Source: Ditylenchus dipsaci (taxonomy: Eukaryota > Nematoda > Chromadorea > Rhabditida > Anguinidae). Taken from it: a stretch of DNA of 64,000 nt. Shown one piece after another: positions 10,500-22,600 of this stretch. The DNA lies in assembly GCA_004194705.1 (NCBI GenBank), contig SADC01001100.1, positions 124,001 through 188,000 on the forward strand. Reading direction: 5' to 3'. The notes below the pieces were generated by a model. It worked only from the letters and a program-made list of their open reading frames with translations, was not told where the DNA came from and did no database searches. The translations under genes were made by a program, and so were the position numbers. Position 1 is the first letter of the stretch. The number at the start of each line of letters is the position of its first letter.

Positions 10500-10695
10500 T
10501 TGCCCGGAGAAAGAAGCCATCGTGACAGTTTACGTTTTTTATCGGGACACGGTCAATTCACTCCCGGGTCAATTCACCCCCTGTATCAATTCACTCCCCG
10601 TATTAATTCACTCCCCGTATTAATTCACTCCCTGGTCAATTCAGTCCCCGTATCAATTCACTCCCTGATAAATTCTCTGAACACAACTATTTTAA
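10500..10695 (+). repeat. Minisatellite of GTCAATTCACTCCC units
   Basis: About nine imperfect 16-18 base units (gtcaattcactcccgg, tattaattcactccccg and variants). It resembles the GGTCCACGGTCAATT arrays of the 6.2-7.8 kb palindrome and the inverted-sense gggggtgaatt units at 26270-26345. No gene is seen between 10304 and 12058. Confidence 0.6.
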
Positions 10696-10835
10696 TTAAC
10701 AAATTTTAATTTTTTCTTTTACTGCAGGGAAAATTCTCGGCACTGAAAACTCAAAGTAATTCACCCTGAAAGAGTACGTGGATGACCACAAAAGGCCTTA
10801 GTAGATGGAATCGGAACATGGTTTTGTATATTGGG

Positions 10836-11035
10836 GCCTACCCCATGAAGAAACTCTGGTACGCATGCTTTTTCATGCATCTAGAGTCACTTTTGAGTGA
10901 TTTGTGTTTAAGGTATGTGCATACGCGTATGTGGGTGTGCGCATCCTAACCCCAAGCCACCAAGGGGCGGTGCGCAGGGGGCTTGATGGGTTAGAGATGC
11001 GTGCACTCACTTAACTTCGACATAATTCCTTTGCC
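10836..11035. repeat. Hairpin repeat family F, degenerate copy
   Basis: Contains the family hallmarks: ttggggcctaccccatgaag, tttttcatgcat, gagtgatttgtgtttaagg, tgtgcgcatcctaac and gcgcagggggcttga. The central hairpin is eroded in this copy. Confidence 0.55.
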
Positions 11036-12058
11036 TTTTTTGACTTTGTTTATTTTTAGGTATTGTTAAGAATGTGGTTGGTATTGTTGAGAAATGGCTT
11101 AGACCATACCCTCGACCTCAATATAGTGTAGATTAAATCTGGTCCCCCGGGCCTAAACTCTATCAGGGTTTGACTGTAATTTAATATATTTTTCTGCCGA
11201 CTTCTGAGTAAATGGATTTTTTGTTATTCCAATGGTTCTTATTGACCTGCAGTGGCACAAATCCACCCTTAGTGGCTTAGACACACTTTCAGTTGTCCTG
11301 ACTCTCCCTCAATGGTTTAGCTTACCTTAAACCGTCCAGATACACAAACCAAGTAGTATTCCATTTGGTGTGATTTATTGTATCTATTAATCTTTAGATA
11401 TTTTTTTTCACCCATGCCATCTGAGCATGAGATTTCTGGGGTACTACTGCCCAGGGCACATACCCAAGTATGGATACTTAGGTACAACAAGCTAATCTCG
11501 ACCTGGATACCCTATTTTTTACGTTTTTGGGTTCCAAAACTTTTTTTCTGCACTAATTTAAGCATTCTACAGACGGTTTGACAGTAGTAAAATTATTTTT
11601 TAATGGTATGTATACAGTTTTCGTAAATCGCTCAGAGAAATTTTGACGCTACTTGCATATAACCTTCCCCCCCCCCAATCAACTTTTTTTAAAAGTGTTT
11701 TAAACACCCTATATCAACTCAAAATCGCCTCAGGAGTTCAAGAAAAGGCATTATTTTCAAGTTCTGGTCAATAAAAAACTGAGTTTTAGACGTTTTGAAA
11801 TTTCGACCATTTGCCTGTTTTGGCATGTTTTGGTCACTGGAGCTGGGCAAAAAGAGCCTCTAAACGCATTTTTGTTCAAGAGTCTTGCTCGGAATCATTC
11901 ACATGTCAACTCGATGAAATATCTGATTTCACATCTAGATTCACGCCTGAACTCAAGTTCAGACCAAAATTGCACGGGAATTTACGTGAACAGTTTTGGA
12001 TGTGAATAATGCCATGTGAATTCACATTTGAATTCGCGCCTGAACCTAAGTTCAGACC

Positions 12059-15000
12059 CAGTGATTTAAAAACTCACCCTCATCCTCAACCTCACCTCAA
12101 CCTGAGCCTCATCCTCAACTCAACCTCATCCTCAACCTCAACTCGCAGTTGAGGTTGAGTTAAAAAAAAATTAAACTCAACCTCATCCTCAACTCAACCT
12201 TAACTTATCTTAACCATAAATGAACGTTTCTTTAAAATTAACGACCCTATTTTATGTGCTTTTTGGAATTCTATACTTCGGCCACATAAAAGATGTCAAA
12301 GTCAAGGATTGTAGCATACAAGTCAACCTTCAAGTCAATTTGACTCGACTTTTACTTCGCTTCTCTCGTCGGTTCACCTCGTGACTTTGATATTCTGGTG
12401 ATCAAGATGTTGCGCTGACTTATACAATATCCAAAACAACAAATGACATACTTTTTTATTTCAGGTAACAGACCATATCACAGTAAGAATGAATTATTCA
12501 TTCCCAAAAAACATATTACAGTATACAACTAACTGTGAATTCAACAAATGAAATAAGGATTTGTTTCTATGTCGAGCTGTGGCTAGTCCTGCCTGGGAGA
12601 AAACCCGTTCGATAGGAGCGCTGGTGGCCGGAATAGAAAGCACCTCCAAAGCCAGGATTGCGATTTGCTTAGCATCCTGAAAGAATTATTAAGCTTTGCT
12701 TAAGCTCATATCAAAAAATACCGTGTCCAACATATTAACCCACCACTTCAGAGGATCTATTGCTGAGGACGATGCATTCAAAACACGGTTCAACACATCC
12801 CGCACCCACGATTTAGCACTCGACTGCGAGACCTCCTTTTGACTTCGAAACTTTTTATTTTCAGCAGCTACTTTCCCAGAATTTGATCTAACGTAGCATT
12901 CTGCACAGCTCTTGCTGATTTGCTGACATCTTGCTGCTGGGACTTTTCATACCGAACCTTAAGACAGAGATTGAAAGTTCCACACACAAAATCTGCTTAA
13001 TCAAATACCATGTTTTGAATTTCACATACTGCAATGCTGAAGTCAGTTTCACTTAGATAGCCAGCTGTGTTTGGGTCGAGTGCAGTAGCGACTATGAAGA
13101 TAGGCTCAAAGTTCGATCCCTCACTGTCAATTACCATTTTAAAACGTTTGTCCATCAGTTTCTTCAATGCTTCGGCTGTTTCTGACTCGGAATTTTCCTG
13201 AGATGACAGATACCAGTTATCCAGTCGTATATGAAATGAAAATTTACCTGGAAGTTTTCTAGGGATCTATAGATTGCTTTCACATAGCCGTAAATCTTGG
13301 AAATCGTTACAATTTTCTCATCCTGAACGCGAAGAAGGACGTCAGCTAATAGTTTGGTGAGAGCATAGACTTCTTGTAGGAACTGAAACACAAAACTCCG
13401 TAGCTAAAACACAGACGCAAAATTGCTCACAACGTTCTCTGATTCTGTTGGGTGCTCCCAGTCTTTTGCTTTAGCAACTTCGATGACTTCCTTTTGATTT
13501 TGAGATAGCAACCAGTCACGGCAATCTGCGATGCCCAACGAGTTTTGGACGGTGAGATAAGACGTTTACCACACTTTTCTAATAGAGACGTCTTAGCACT
13601 TGGAGATTTTCGGAACTGTCCAATAAGGTTCATCATTGTTGAGTACCCTTGGTGTGTAGCCACGTTTTCTCTGAAGATTTGCATGATAACCAGTTGCAAT
13701 GCATGAGCGAAACATCCTATGCGGAGCGAGAAGGCAGACCTGAACAGCAGATGTATGCAAATAGACAACAAATGAGACAAAAATTACTGAAGCCATAGTT
13801 CAAGTTCACAGGAGTCATTTATTTGCACATCCTCTTGTATTTCTGCTTGTTGTAAGCCTCTTTCTTCTGTTTCTTCATGGTGCTGAGCATCATTTCCTTC
13901 GATGTCCAAGAGCTCGATGTCTAGTTCATCTTCATCCGGTATACACTCAGGATCAACGTCAGCTGAACAAAATAACTTGAACCCAAGTTTTTACTTCACT
14001 TTTTTAGATATTACCTTTGCGAATGTCACTGAAACCCTTGACCATGTTGCTTCCTCCATCAGTAACGATCTTGAACGCATCGGATAGGAGGAGACCATAT
14101 GAGCTGACAATTTTCTCAGTTTCTCTTCTTATATGCGCACCAGTATGAGAGCCCAATAGCTGTTGAAGACCAAGAAAGACGCATCTTAGATTCGCAGCCT
14201 CATCACAATAATGCAGTGTCACACCTTGAGGAAGATCAAAATTACTAGTAATATTAAAAAGTTCTAAACCAAGTAAGCATGATTCATTCCGCCATCCGTC
14301 CATACATCGCATGTAAGAGAATAGCGATGGTGCAGTCTGCTCACTTCATCCTTGATTTTGGCTTGAACTTTCACAAAATGAGCAAGAAGGAGTTGCTTGA
14401 GCGAAGAAAAGCTTCTTGGAAGCTGAAAAAAGCCAGTAAAGGAGGGTAGAAAAGACAATTAACGAATTTCACTTCTATCTTTGGAGAGAGGATTTGGAGA
14501 AATCGACGCATAAGTGGGTGCAAGAAGATGTTGATGGGCAATGACGGAATAGACAGTACTGCGCAGAGGGCGTTCCGAATTTTGTTCGACCTAAGAGAAA
14601 AACGTGGATAGAGTAGAGGCTTTACTATTACCTTACTTTTCCTTTGGCTCATTTTCATTCTCAGTCGCAGAAAGACGAATTTGTTTGGCTGGCTGTTCCT
14701 TGTCCTGATGCATTTTTTCCCAGTGCTTCGTCACGGCTGTCTTATGATTTGCGATCACCAAAAACAGACAGGTAAAAGGCCAGACTCATAATCAAAAAGT
14801 ATCTACCTGTGAGCACTCGACGCATTTCATCTTTGATTCGCCCATGACTTGCACCTCCACATAGTTGTTCCAGACTTCATCCCGATTGCGTTTTTTTCCA
14901 GGCGTCCTTGACTGACTTGACGAGAACAATGACATCTCAAAAGAATAATTTAACGTAAAGCATGAAGTGAAAGTTGAGTTTGAGTTGAGGTTGAGGTTGA

Positions 15001-15192
15001 GGTTGAGTTGAGGTTGAGGTTGAGTTGAGGTTGAGGTTGAGTTTAGGTTGAGTTGAGGATGAGGTTGAGTTTAATTTTTTTTTAACTCAACCTCATCCTC
15101 AACTGCGAGTTGAGGTTGAGGATGAGGTTGAGTGAGGATGAGTTGAGTTTACGAGTTGAGGTTGAGTATGAGGTTGAGTTTTGAAATCACTG
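12059..15192. mobile_element. hAT transposon with minisatellite arms
   Basis: Ends are CAGTGATTTAAAAACTCA at 12059 and the complement TGAGTTTTGAAATCACTG ending at 15192, the CAGTG start being typical of hAT elements. Just inside each end lies an array of CTCAACCTCATC-type units (12076-12205) or its complement (14965-15178). Between them is a broken hAT transposase on the minus strand. The 8 bases outside each end (ttcagacc; catctgaa) do not match, so the target duplication is lost or the true ends lie slightly elsewhere. Confidence 0.8.
12494..14935 (-). pseudogene. hAT transposase (BED finger, RNase H-like core, hATC), frame-broken
   Basis: This enzyme cuts and pastes hAT elements. The ATG at 14935 opens a 43-codon exon with CVEC, followed across a 48-base intron by KHWEKMH, completing a BED-type zinc finger. 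Further exons give SLTCDVWTDGG (catalytic core region), VTDGGSNMVKGF, a long acidic insert (13800-13965), IGCFAHALQLVI and TRWASQ. The C-terminus has PLKWW and LSIPATSAPIERVFSQAG, the hAT dimerisation domain, and stops at 12494-12496. A one-base frame break near 14275 separates MNHAYL from GLELFNITSNF. The intron at 14759-14806 ends in tttttg, not AG. Either the copy is dead or the break is a sequence error. The domain order and length suit a full-length hAT parent. Confidence 0.85.
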
Positions 15193-15349
15193 CATCTGAA
15201 GATATCAATATACCTAGATCCCACGTTGAAATCAGTAAGAAACAAAAAAAAATCGGCGTAAAAATGTCCGTCGAAAAAATCTCTAATCTACCAGAACATT
15301 GAGAAAAAGGAAAAGTACAAAAAGGCAGAAAAGTTTTTAGCAAATCGGG

Positions 15350-15640
15350 ATTTAAGAAAAGAATGCCTTAGCAAATATATTCTTAGCATATGGGCGCCTT
15401 AACAAAAAAATTCTTAACAATTTGTCGTTTAGCAAAAAAATTCTTGGCAAAAACGACCGCTTAGCAAATGGACCACTTAGCAAAATGCCGCTTAAATTAC
15501 GGGTACAGCCATTAAGAGCACTTTCAGAAGTGCTCCGAATATGCCCCATTTCGGGACGGATTCAGAGCACTTTCTCGAAGTGCTCCAAATTTGCCCCATC
15601 TCAGGGCAGTATAAGGCGTTTTAAGAAAAACTCATGAATT
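15350..15640 (+). repeat. Short-unit repeat stretch (TTAGCAAA and TGCTCCGAAT)
   Basis: Several copies of ttagcaaaa-like words are followed by repeated agtgctccgaatatgcccca-like words. It looks like part of a degenerate foldback arm. No gene is recognised from 15193 to 26700. Confidence 0.4.
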
Positions 15641-15897
15641 TGTCCGGTTGACGAAGAAAATCTACTCGTGTCGCAAAAGTGCTCGGGATTTGTCCCATCG
15701 TAGGTCAGAATAAGCCGATTAGGTCATACTCATGAAATTTGCCGGTGCTCGGGACAAAAACCTGGTTTTCCACCAAATCGTCCAAATATGCCCCGAGCGT
15801 GGGGCATAAGAGAACTTTTGCGATTTTTTTTCGCGTGGGACAAATCCATGCTTTTACCCCCCAAAGTCGAAATAAAAAAGGTTTAAATTGAGGCGTA

Positions 15898-16678
15898 TTA
15901 TATATTCCGCCACATATATTCCGCCACATATATTCCGCCTTGTGCATGATTTATGTCTCAGGTATATGTGTGTGCGCATCCTAACCGCCTATTTTGCCTA
16001 AAACGATGTCCTGAGTTCATTAGTGAAGATCAAAAATTAGTTTTTCTGTCGCCAAATTTTCATAGTGTACTCAAGCCGTCTAGCTGGACATCCACATGGA
16101 GGAGGAAGGATTACCTCAGTTTATAAGGTATTGATAAATTCATGCCAGGTTTTGCATAAGTTCAAACCAGATTCTACCAAAATTGTGACTTTACCACCTC
16201 GACCCCAATAATTGGACCAGACACCTCCTGGTCGGGTGGATATCCACCTTGATGGTCTGAAAAGTCAAAATTTAATGAAAATTAATAACTAACCCTTGGG
16301 CCTTAAAATTGCATAGGGAGTCGGGTTTGTTAGTACCGAAATTGAGATTTCCCCCATCCGGAGCGAAAAACCTTGTGTAGGTATCCCTCCGTTAGGTAGT
16401 TATCTACCCGGATGGCCTAAAAAACAGGCCAAACCAATAACAAAGCACTGTTCCACCCCTAAACTTTTCCGACAAGACCGACAATTTTGCCTATGGCCAT
16501 AGTCTGCCTTTCACTATGTCATTCATAGCTATGTCTATGACTCTACGCTCATGAATTTCGAAACACTGCTGCAAATCATGGATGGCGAAGACGGCAAAAA
16601 TTCCCAAAAAAAAAAGTTTTTTGGGGTTGCGCGAATTCAAACTGCTGCGAAATGCATGTGGCGGAATATATAACCATA
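15898..16678. mobile_element. Foldback fragment with ATATTCCGCCACAT repeats
   Basis: Three copies of catatattccgccacatata-type sequence at 15898-15942 face the complement catgtggcggaatatata at 16652-16670. The interior (15960-16650) is degenerate and non-coding by eye. Confidence 0.45.
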
Positions 16679-16739
16679 ACCATTAAAACGTATTCACGCG
16701 TTTTTGGAAAGTAATCGATTTTAAGATACACAAGAAAAT

Positions 16740-16830
16740 ATTTTTATCCGCGGATTTATCCTGCTCCCGACCACGCTAAGGATAATATCCGCGGATACGG
16801 ATAAATATCCGCGGATATTTTAATTGTTAC
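16740..16830. repeat. Cluster of ATCCGCGGAT palindromes
   Basis: The self-complementary word ATCCGCGGAT occurs repeatedly within AT-rich DNA (gataatatccgcggatacgg, aaatatccgcggatatttt). It is likely the core of a small repeat; a protein-binding role is possible but not shown. Confidence 0.4.
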
Positions 16831-17995
16831 TACCATCCTTGGATTAAATCATTTTGGCCGGCGCTTAATTAAAATGACAAGAATGAACCCTTGATTTAGT
16901 GTACACTCGATTAAGTGTACACCTGGAGCCGGTCCCCAGGGTGTACACTAAATTGGGAGTTGACTGTATTACTGTTTTTTTTTAACATTTCATGCTCATG
17001 CATCCTACTACATGCATAATGTTAGAAGGGCTTAGGCCTCAAGTTCAAGGGTAATCCAGCGTATATTAGCCGGGCTAAGAAATATCTTCGCATTTTTTCC
17101 ATGGTCTGGGACTAACATTTGCGTACAAAATGCGCTTGAAGATTTGCGCTATCAACTTGAAAAGGTGTCGGTCTATTTTTCGACACCCTCGAGAACATGA
17201 CGACATTATAGAAGATGTTGGTTCATTAGAAGGTAAGGTGTCGATTTATTAGAAGGGGGGGGTCCCAACATGAGGACCCCAACTTTGACTTCAACGATCA
17301 AAATTTCTGAATTTTTGATAATAAATACTCAAATCTAACAATGAAGATATTGAGGGAGTTACTACTTATCTACAGGAATTCCGGTTTGTGAATCCCAAAA
17401 AATTTTCCAAATCGCGATTCCAAATCCCGCCGGCCCATTTTCAAAAATCCCGAAGAAATCCCGAAATTTGATAAATCGCTTTTTTAGGAGGGGCGAAAAT
17501 TGCGCGGCGGAAGATTGCGCGCCGGAAAAGTTGAGCACCGGAAATAAAAAAATAGAGAGAATAAAATTGCTTGATGGGTTTCACAAAAGACATTTGAACA
17601 AAAAAAATTAACAACACGCGGCTATCGGCGCCTCCAGCGTGTTTGTGACTATTAATAGTTGTGAGTACTCACTTTTGGAATCAAACTGCTTGGTACTAAG
17701 CTACTGAAGGTTGGACAATAAAATAAACATTTTTGTTTGAATTTGATATAAAGTATAAAAAATTAAGGTAGGCCACGATCTGAATAAGTGCCCAAAATCA
17801 CTTGGAAATAAAAAATTTTAATTCAAACGACTATTTTTTGAAACTATTTTGGTCACACGGGCATGCTGATCAAGACTCATCTTGTGCTGATTTAGGTGGT
17901 TACAATCACAGTAATCATCTTCGGTAATTATGCTTATTGTTTCACAACAAAAAGAAAGCCTTTATCAAAAAGTTCTAAAATTACATGTCGGGCTG

Positions 17996-19490
17996 GCTGT
18001 AGGAAGTTTCGTAACAAGACAATTTCGTAAGAGCGAACTTTCGTAAGAACAAATTTTCGTAAGAAACAGTTTCATAACAGCGAAATTTCGTAAGAAACTT
18101 TTGCGTAAAAGCGAACTTTCGTAAGAACAAATTTTCGTAAGAGGAAATAATCGAAATTTTTTTCACTTTTAATCAATTTTTCTAATTCAGGATTTCATCT
18201 GATTCATTTGTTTTGGTCTTTCTGTCACTGTTTGACACTTCGAACAGTTAATCATATGACTATTAACTGTATGATCACAAAAGTTGCTAAGCATAGGTCA
18301 TATGACTGAAATTTTGATAATTAGTTGACCCTCAGATTTTTCATGCATTAGGAGACCAGCAGAAACACCCAAAAGCATGGTGAAAAACTCCGAGCTAGAA
18401 TTCATATATTATATACTACACATAGCTATTTCCCATCAGTGGCATGTATGGTGCAGTAGGTAAATTGATGGATGAATTTTTTTCACCAGTGGTTCCATTT
18501 CGCGCTCTGACTGTTTCATTTTTTGACCCTACTATAGAATACCCCCCCCCCCCAAAAAATCCGGACCTTTTGAAACTTAAGTAAAAAGTACCCAAATTAT
18601 GTCCCAGACCCCGAAAATGTGCGCAGACTCTTCATTAGTCACAACTTCGTACGCTGTCCTACCCCCAAGCCTAAGGGCTAAGCCTAAACTTGTTGTTTGC
18701 AAGGGTAGTTACAGCGATTTTATAAGGTCGGATTTTTTTGGGGGGGGTATTCTATAGTAGCGCCCATTTTTTTTCTTGACTACTTTTGGTCAAAACATCA
18801 CAGAAGCGTGTGACTTTGTGACTAATAAAGAGTTTGCGCACATTTTTCCGGGTCTGGGACATATATTTGGGCAGTTTTTACTTAAGTTTAAAAGGGAAAA
18901 ATTTGGGGGGGGGGGGTATTCTATAGTAGGGTCGAAGTTTTATAACGAGACAATTTCGTAAGAGCGAACTTTCGTAAGAAACATTTTCGTAACAGCGAAT
19001 TTTCGTAAGAAACTATATCGTAAGAGCAAATTACATAAATTTTTTTTCCTGTAAATCAGTTTTTTTAGTTCAGCATGTCTTCTCATTCATTTCGACCTTT
19101 CGGTCACTGCTCGACAATTTGAACAGTTTTTTCACTCTATTTACTATATGAGCACACAGTTGGTGAGCATAGGTCGTATGACTGAAAATTTTGATAACTA
19201 AGTCGATCCCCAGATTTTTTATGAGCTAAGAGGCCAGCTAAACTACTTAAGAGCATGCGCGCGGTCACTTGGTTACTGTCCTATTTTTGGTCAAAAAATC
19301 ACAGAAGTTATAAGAAACATCAAAGGGAGGATTAAAAGGCAAACAAAAAGCCACTTAACATATCACTAATGTTACTAAAAGTGCGTTAGGAAAGAGTTTG
19401 TTACGAAAACTCGCTGTACGAAAAAGTTTCTTATGAAAATTTGCTCTTACTTGTCTCGTTGAAATTGTCTCGTTACAAAACTTCCTACAC
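17996..19490. mobile_element. Foldback element with TTTCGTAAGAGCGAAC arms
   Basis: The left end taggaagtttcgtaacaaga faces the right end tctcgttacaaaacttccta. Arms consist of 15-17 base units, e.g. tttcgtaagagcgaac. A second internal block of the same units starts at 18940, directly after the nested C/G-run element at 18521-18942, so insertion and rearrangement have occurred. Confidence 0.6.
18521..18942. mobile_element. MITE with C-run/G-run ends (TAGAATACCCCCCC type)
   Basis: Ends read gaccctactatagaataccc at 18525 and its complement gggtattctatagtagcgcc at about 18746-18765; a further complement copy ends at 18942. Long C and G runs next to the ends could pair or form G-quadruplexes. Related ends occur at 21608, 24830, 47190, 50850, 53240 and 57555. 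Confidence 0.55.
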
Positions 19491-19539
19491 CGTCGAACTA
19501 CTGTAAAACAATTCGATTGGCCTATCATCCGAATCTCTG

Positions 19540-21115
19540 ACCGTGATAGAGTTAACCTCATCATGAAAATTAGGTTTTCACACACATTTCAGCCACTGGA
19601 GGGTATTCAGCTATCTATACAGGGTTGGAGGGTTGATGCAGTTGAAACAGGGTTGAATACCGCCAAATTACCGTAACATTTCGAACTTGGTCAAAATTGG
19701 TTCGATCCGAGCTTTGAGAATCAAGCCACTCACTATTTCACCTTCGAATCTCAAACAAAAAAATTAGTTCACGTCCAGGCTCGAACAAGGTGACCATGTA
19801 GTGGATTAAAACTGCTTGGTGAGTAAGGATCCCGCCTGATAGGTTTTGGAATCATATAAAAAAATTTCGTTGCCTACCGCGATCGAACACTCATCATGAA
19901 TATTAGTTTGTGTACATTTCGTCAACTATACTTTCTCGACGCTCAGTGGGGGTGGCTATTCACACCGTCAAACTTTCGAAGCGAAAAGTATCCCGCTGGT
20001 CCGACTCCAACCCGCAAAATCACTTCATTTAAAATTTGCTTCTAACCAAGTATAAAAGATTGGGTTGCAGCCACGGTCGAACCCTCAATATGAAACTTAA
20101 TTATTTTAAATATTATAGCCACTACACGAAGGCGGTCGTCCTATTCGACCATGCAGTGGCTTGTGCTCTGTTTGGAAGACAGGGTCCCTACCTGATAGGT
20201 TTCGAATCCTCAAAAGAGTTGTTGTTGCGACCGGGATAGAACCCTCATTATCAATATTAGGTTTTTCGAAATTCACACACACGCATTATCCCAAAACTTT
20301 GATGGCTAGAAAGGGGCGGCTTTTCGTACAGCCATAATGGCTAAACATCTTATACCTGCCGTCGATCCGAACCCAAAAAACTAAACCAATCGGACCTGCC
20401 CATTGAAATCCCGGCCAACCCTAGTAATTACTCATTAAAATCAACTAAATTATGATGATTGAACTCAGAACAAAAAGTCTCAAGGAAAGTCACCCATGGC
20501 TTGTATACTGTTTGGTAGACCGGGTTCCACGCTAGCCTCTGAATCTTATACAAAAGTTTTTAGTTGGGATTCAATCTGGGATTCACCCTTCAACATAAAA
20601 ATTAAGTTGTATATTTCCCAATAACAATATTATGACACATTGATAATATAGACATACCGTAAACTCTCTAATTAAAGCCCATGGGCTATATTAGAAGATT
20701 TCCGGAGATTTTTCATTTGTGGCATTGTGTTTTTAGCCAGGAAAACCACAACATTCTCGGGCTTACGACAATCAAAATATAGCCCTGTTCCTTAGCTACA
20801 TTTTGAGTGGCTGTATGCCTGAAAATGATTGATTTTTCATAGGCTTAAAACACAATGCCACAAGTGACTTCAGGGGGTCACGTCTTCTAATATAAGCCCA
20901 TGGGCTTTAATTAGAAGATTTACGGTATGTTAATTAATTAAACTCATTTTAATCATTTAATTAGCTCTGGTAATTAGCTCACCACAGAAAGGGAGGCCCT
21001 ACCAAAAAATTAAACCTCGATTAAAATACTTGTTGCCAACCCGGGGTCGAACCCTGAATATGAAACTAGTGTTGCCGAACAGCCTACCCACTACACTACC
21101 ACGACTCATTGGACA
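19540..21115 (-). repeat. Decayed tandem array of tRNA-like units
   Basis: Read on the minus strand, B-box-like words (GGTTCGACCCC at about 21050, and weaker forms at about 20575, 20240, 20080, 19885 and 19765) recur roughly every 150-350 bases, each preceded by similar text such as attcatgatgagtgttcgat. The 21040-21110 unit also has an A-box-like TGGTAGTGTAGTGGGTAGG. None folds into a full cloverleaf by eye, so they are not usable tRNA genes. Confidence 0.45.
20657..20930. mobile_element. ACCGTA-type palindromic MITE (family B)
   Basis: Ends ACCGTAAACTCTCTAATTAA and the complement TTAATTAGAAGATTTACGGT, with TA on both sides. The internal block is aaagcccatgggct and its complement. It has inserted into the tRNA-like array. 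Confidence 0.7.
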
Positions 21116-21599
21116 AGCAGGCAAATTTCGTCATCGAAAAATGCCGACTAAAAAATTGCGCTGGTGATACTTGGTCCCGCCACGAAAACGTGCTAATTGT
21201 TGGCCGAGTCCCACCTCCGTACCCCCTGCCCTGGTCGACAGATGGGCATATGCTAATTGGATGGCTAGGTCCCCTCTCCTGTCCGGTCCCCCTCCCTCTC
21301 TAACCTTCCCCTGGGCGCCTAATAGAGTGGGTTACTTTTCAGTGATATGTCACAAATGTGTTCTATAACTACTCACCTAGTTCCCTTTATTTCTTACACC
21401 AAGTTGGTACATTCATATTGATACCCCTATCTGGTACATTTATCTGGGGACCACTACTGAGTACTACCACTGGAGTACTCCTACCTTGGTACCAGCGGTG
21501 CGCTGCGTACTATTACCTGGATGCAGGGTAGGTAGGTTCGGGTTTCGTAAAGGGAGATCTCCAGAACATTCTGCGTCGAATGGCGTATAATATGAGTAA

Positions 21600-22600
21600 A
21601 AAAAATTTGGCGCTACTGGCTTATACCCCCCCCCCCCAAAAACAGCTACTTTCTTATACCCCCCCCAATCCTCGACCTACTGGCTTATACCCCCCCCCCC
21701 AAAAATCAAGATTTTTGGGAGTGGTCAAAACATATTTTTAAGCAATAATTTCGCCATAAAAGGTCCAGAAAAGCAATTAAAATAGGGTTCAAGGGCTGTA
21801 TTGGGAGGGGAAGGGACAAAACAGGGGCCACTTCTATAGTGCCTATAAGTACCAAAGAGTATTAATTCTCTAAGCGTTGAAGTCACTTTCAAACCCAGCC
21901 ACTTGTGGTGCACGTAAAAGTATAAGGACTCGAAATGATCGGACCGATCAGCCGGGTGGATCCCGATGGTTGTCGTGTAAATTTTGGACGGCTGAGCCTC
22001 TGGCTCGTAGCCCCAGGCCTGATGAGGGGGGTAACCCTTTTCGGTCGCAAAATCAAAGATGTTGAACATAGATTTGAATACTGGGGCCTACCGCATAAAT
22101 AACTCTGGTATGCATGTTTTTTCATGCATCCAGAGTCGCTTTCGAGTGATTTGTGTCTAAGGTATGTGGGTGTGCGCATCTCAACTCCAAGCCCCCAAGC
22201 CCCCTGCGCCCCCGAAGGGGGCGCAGGGGGCTTGAGAGTTAGAGATGCGCGCACGCACTTACCTTAGACATGATTCCGAGAAGTACACTTGATCATAAAA
22301 TGCATATAGAGTCTATTTTTGCCACGGCCCGAGTTGAAAAACATGGTAAAGCAGCTAAAAAAAAAGTGGCCCCTGTATTATTCCTTCCCCTCCCAATACA
22401 GCCCATAATCCCTTTTAAACTGCTTTTCTGGTCCCTTCATGGCGAAATTATTGCATAAAAATGGTTTTTAGACACTCCTAAAAAGTCGGTTTTTGGGGGG
22501 GGTATATGACAGTAGGTCCGATTTTTGGGGGGGGGGTATAAGAAAGTAGCTTTTTTGGGGGGGGGGGGGTATAAGCCAGTAGCGTCAAAAATTGGTTAAG
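21600..22600. mobile_element. Compound foldback with C-run ends and a family F hairpin core
   Basis: Left end ggcgctactggcttataccc with C10-C11 runs (21608-21720) faces right end gggtataagccagtagcgtc (22495-22590) with G8-G13 runs. Inner arms include a shared gcccataatccctttt-type block. The core (22080-22320) is a family F repeat with the perfect stem AGCCCCCTGCGCCCCC/GGGGGCGCAGGGGGCT at 22197-22231. No gene is seen. Confidence 0.65.
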
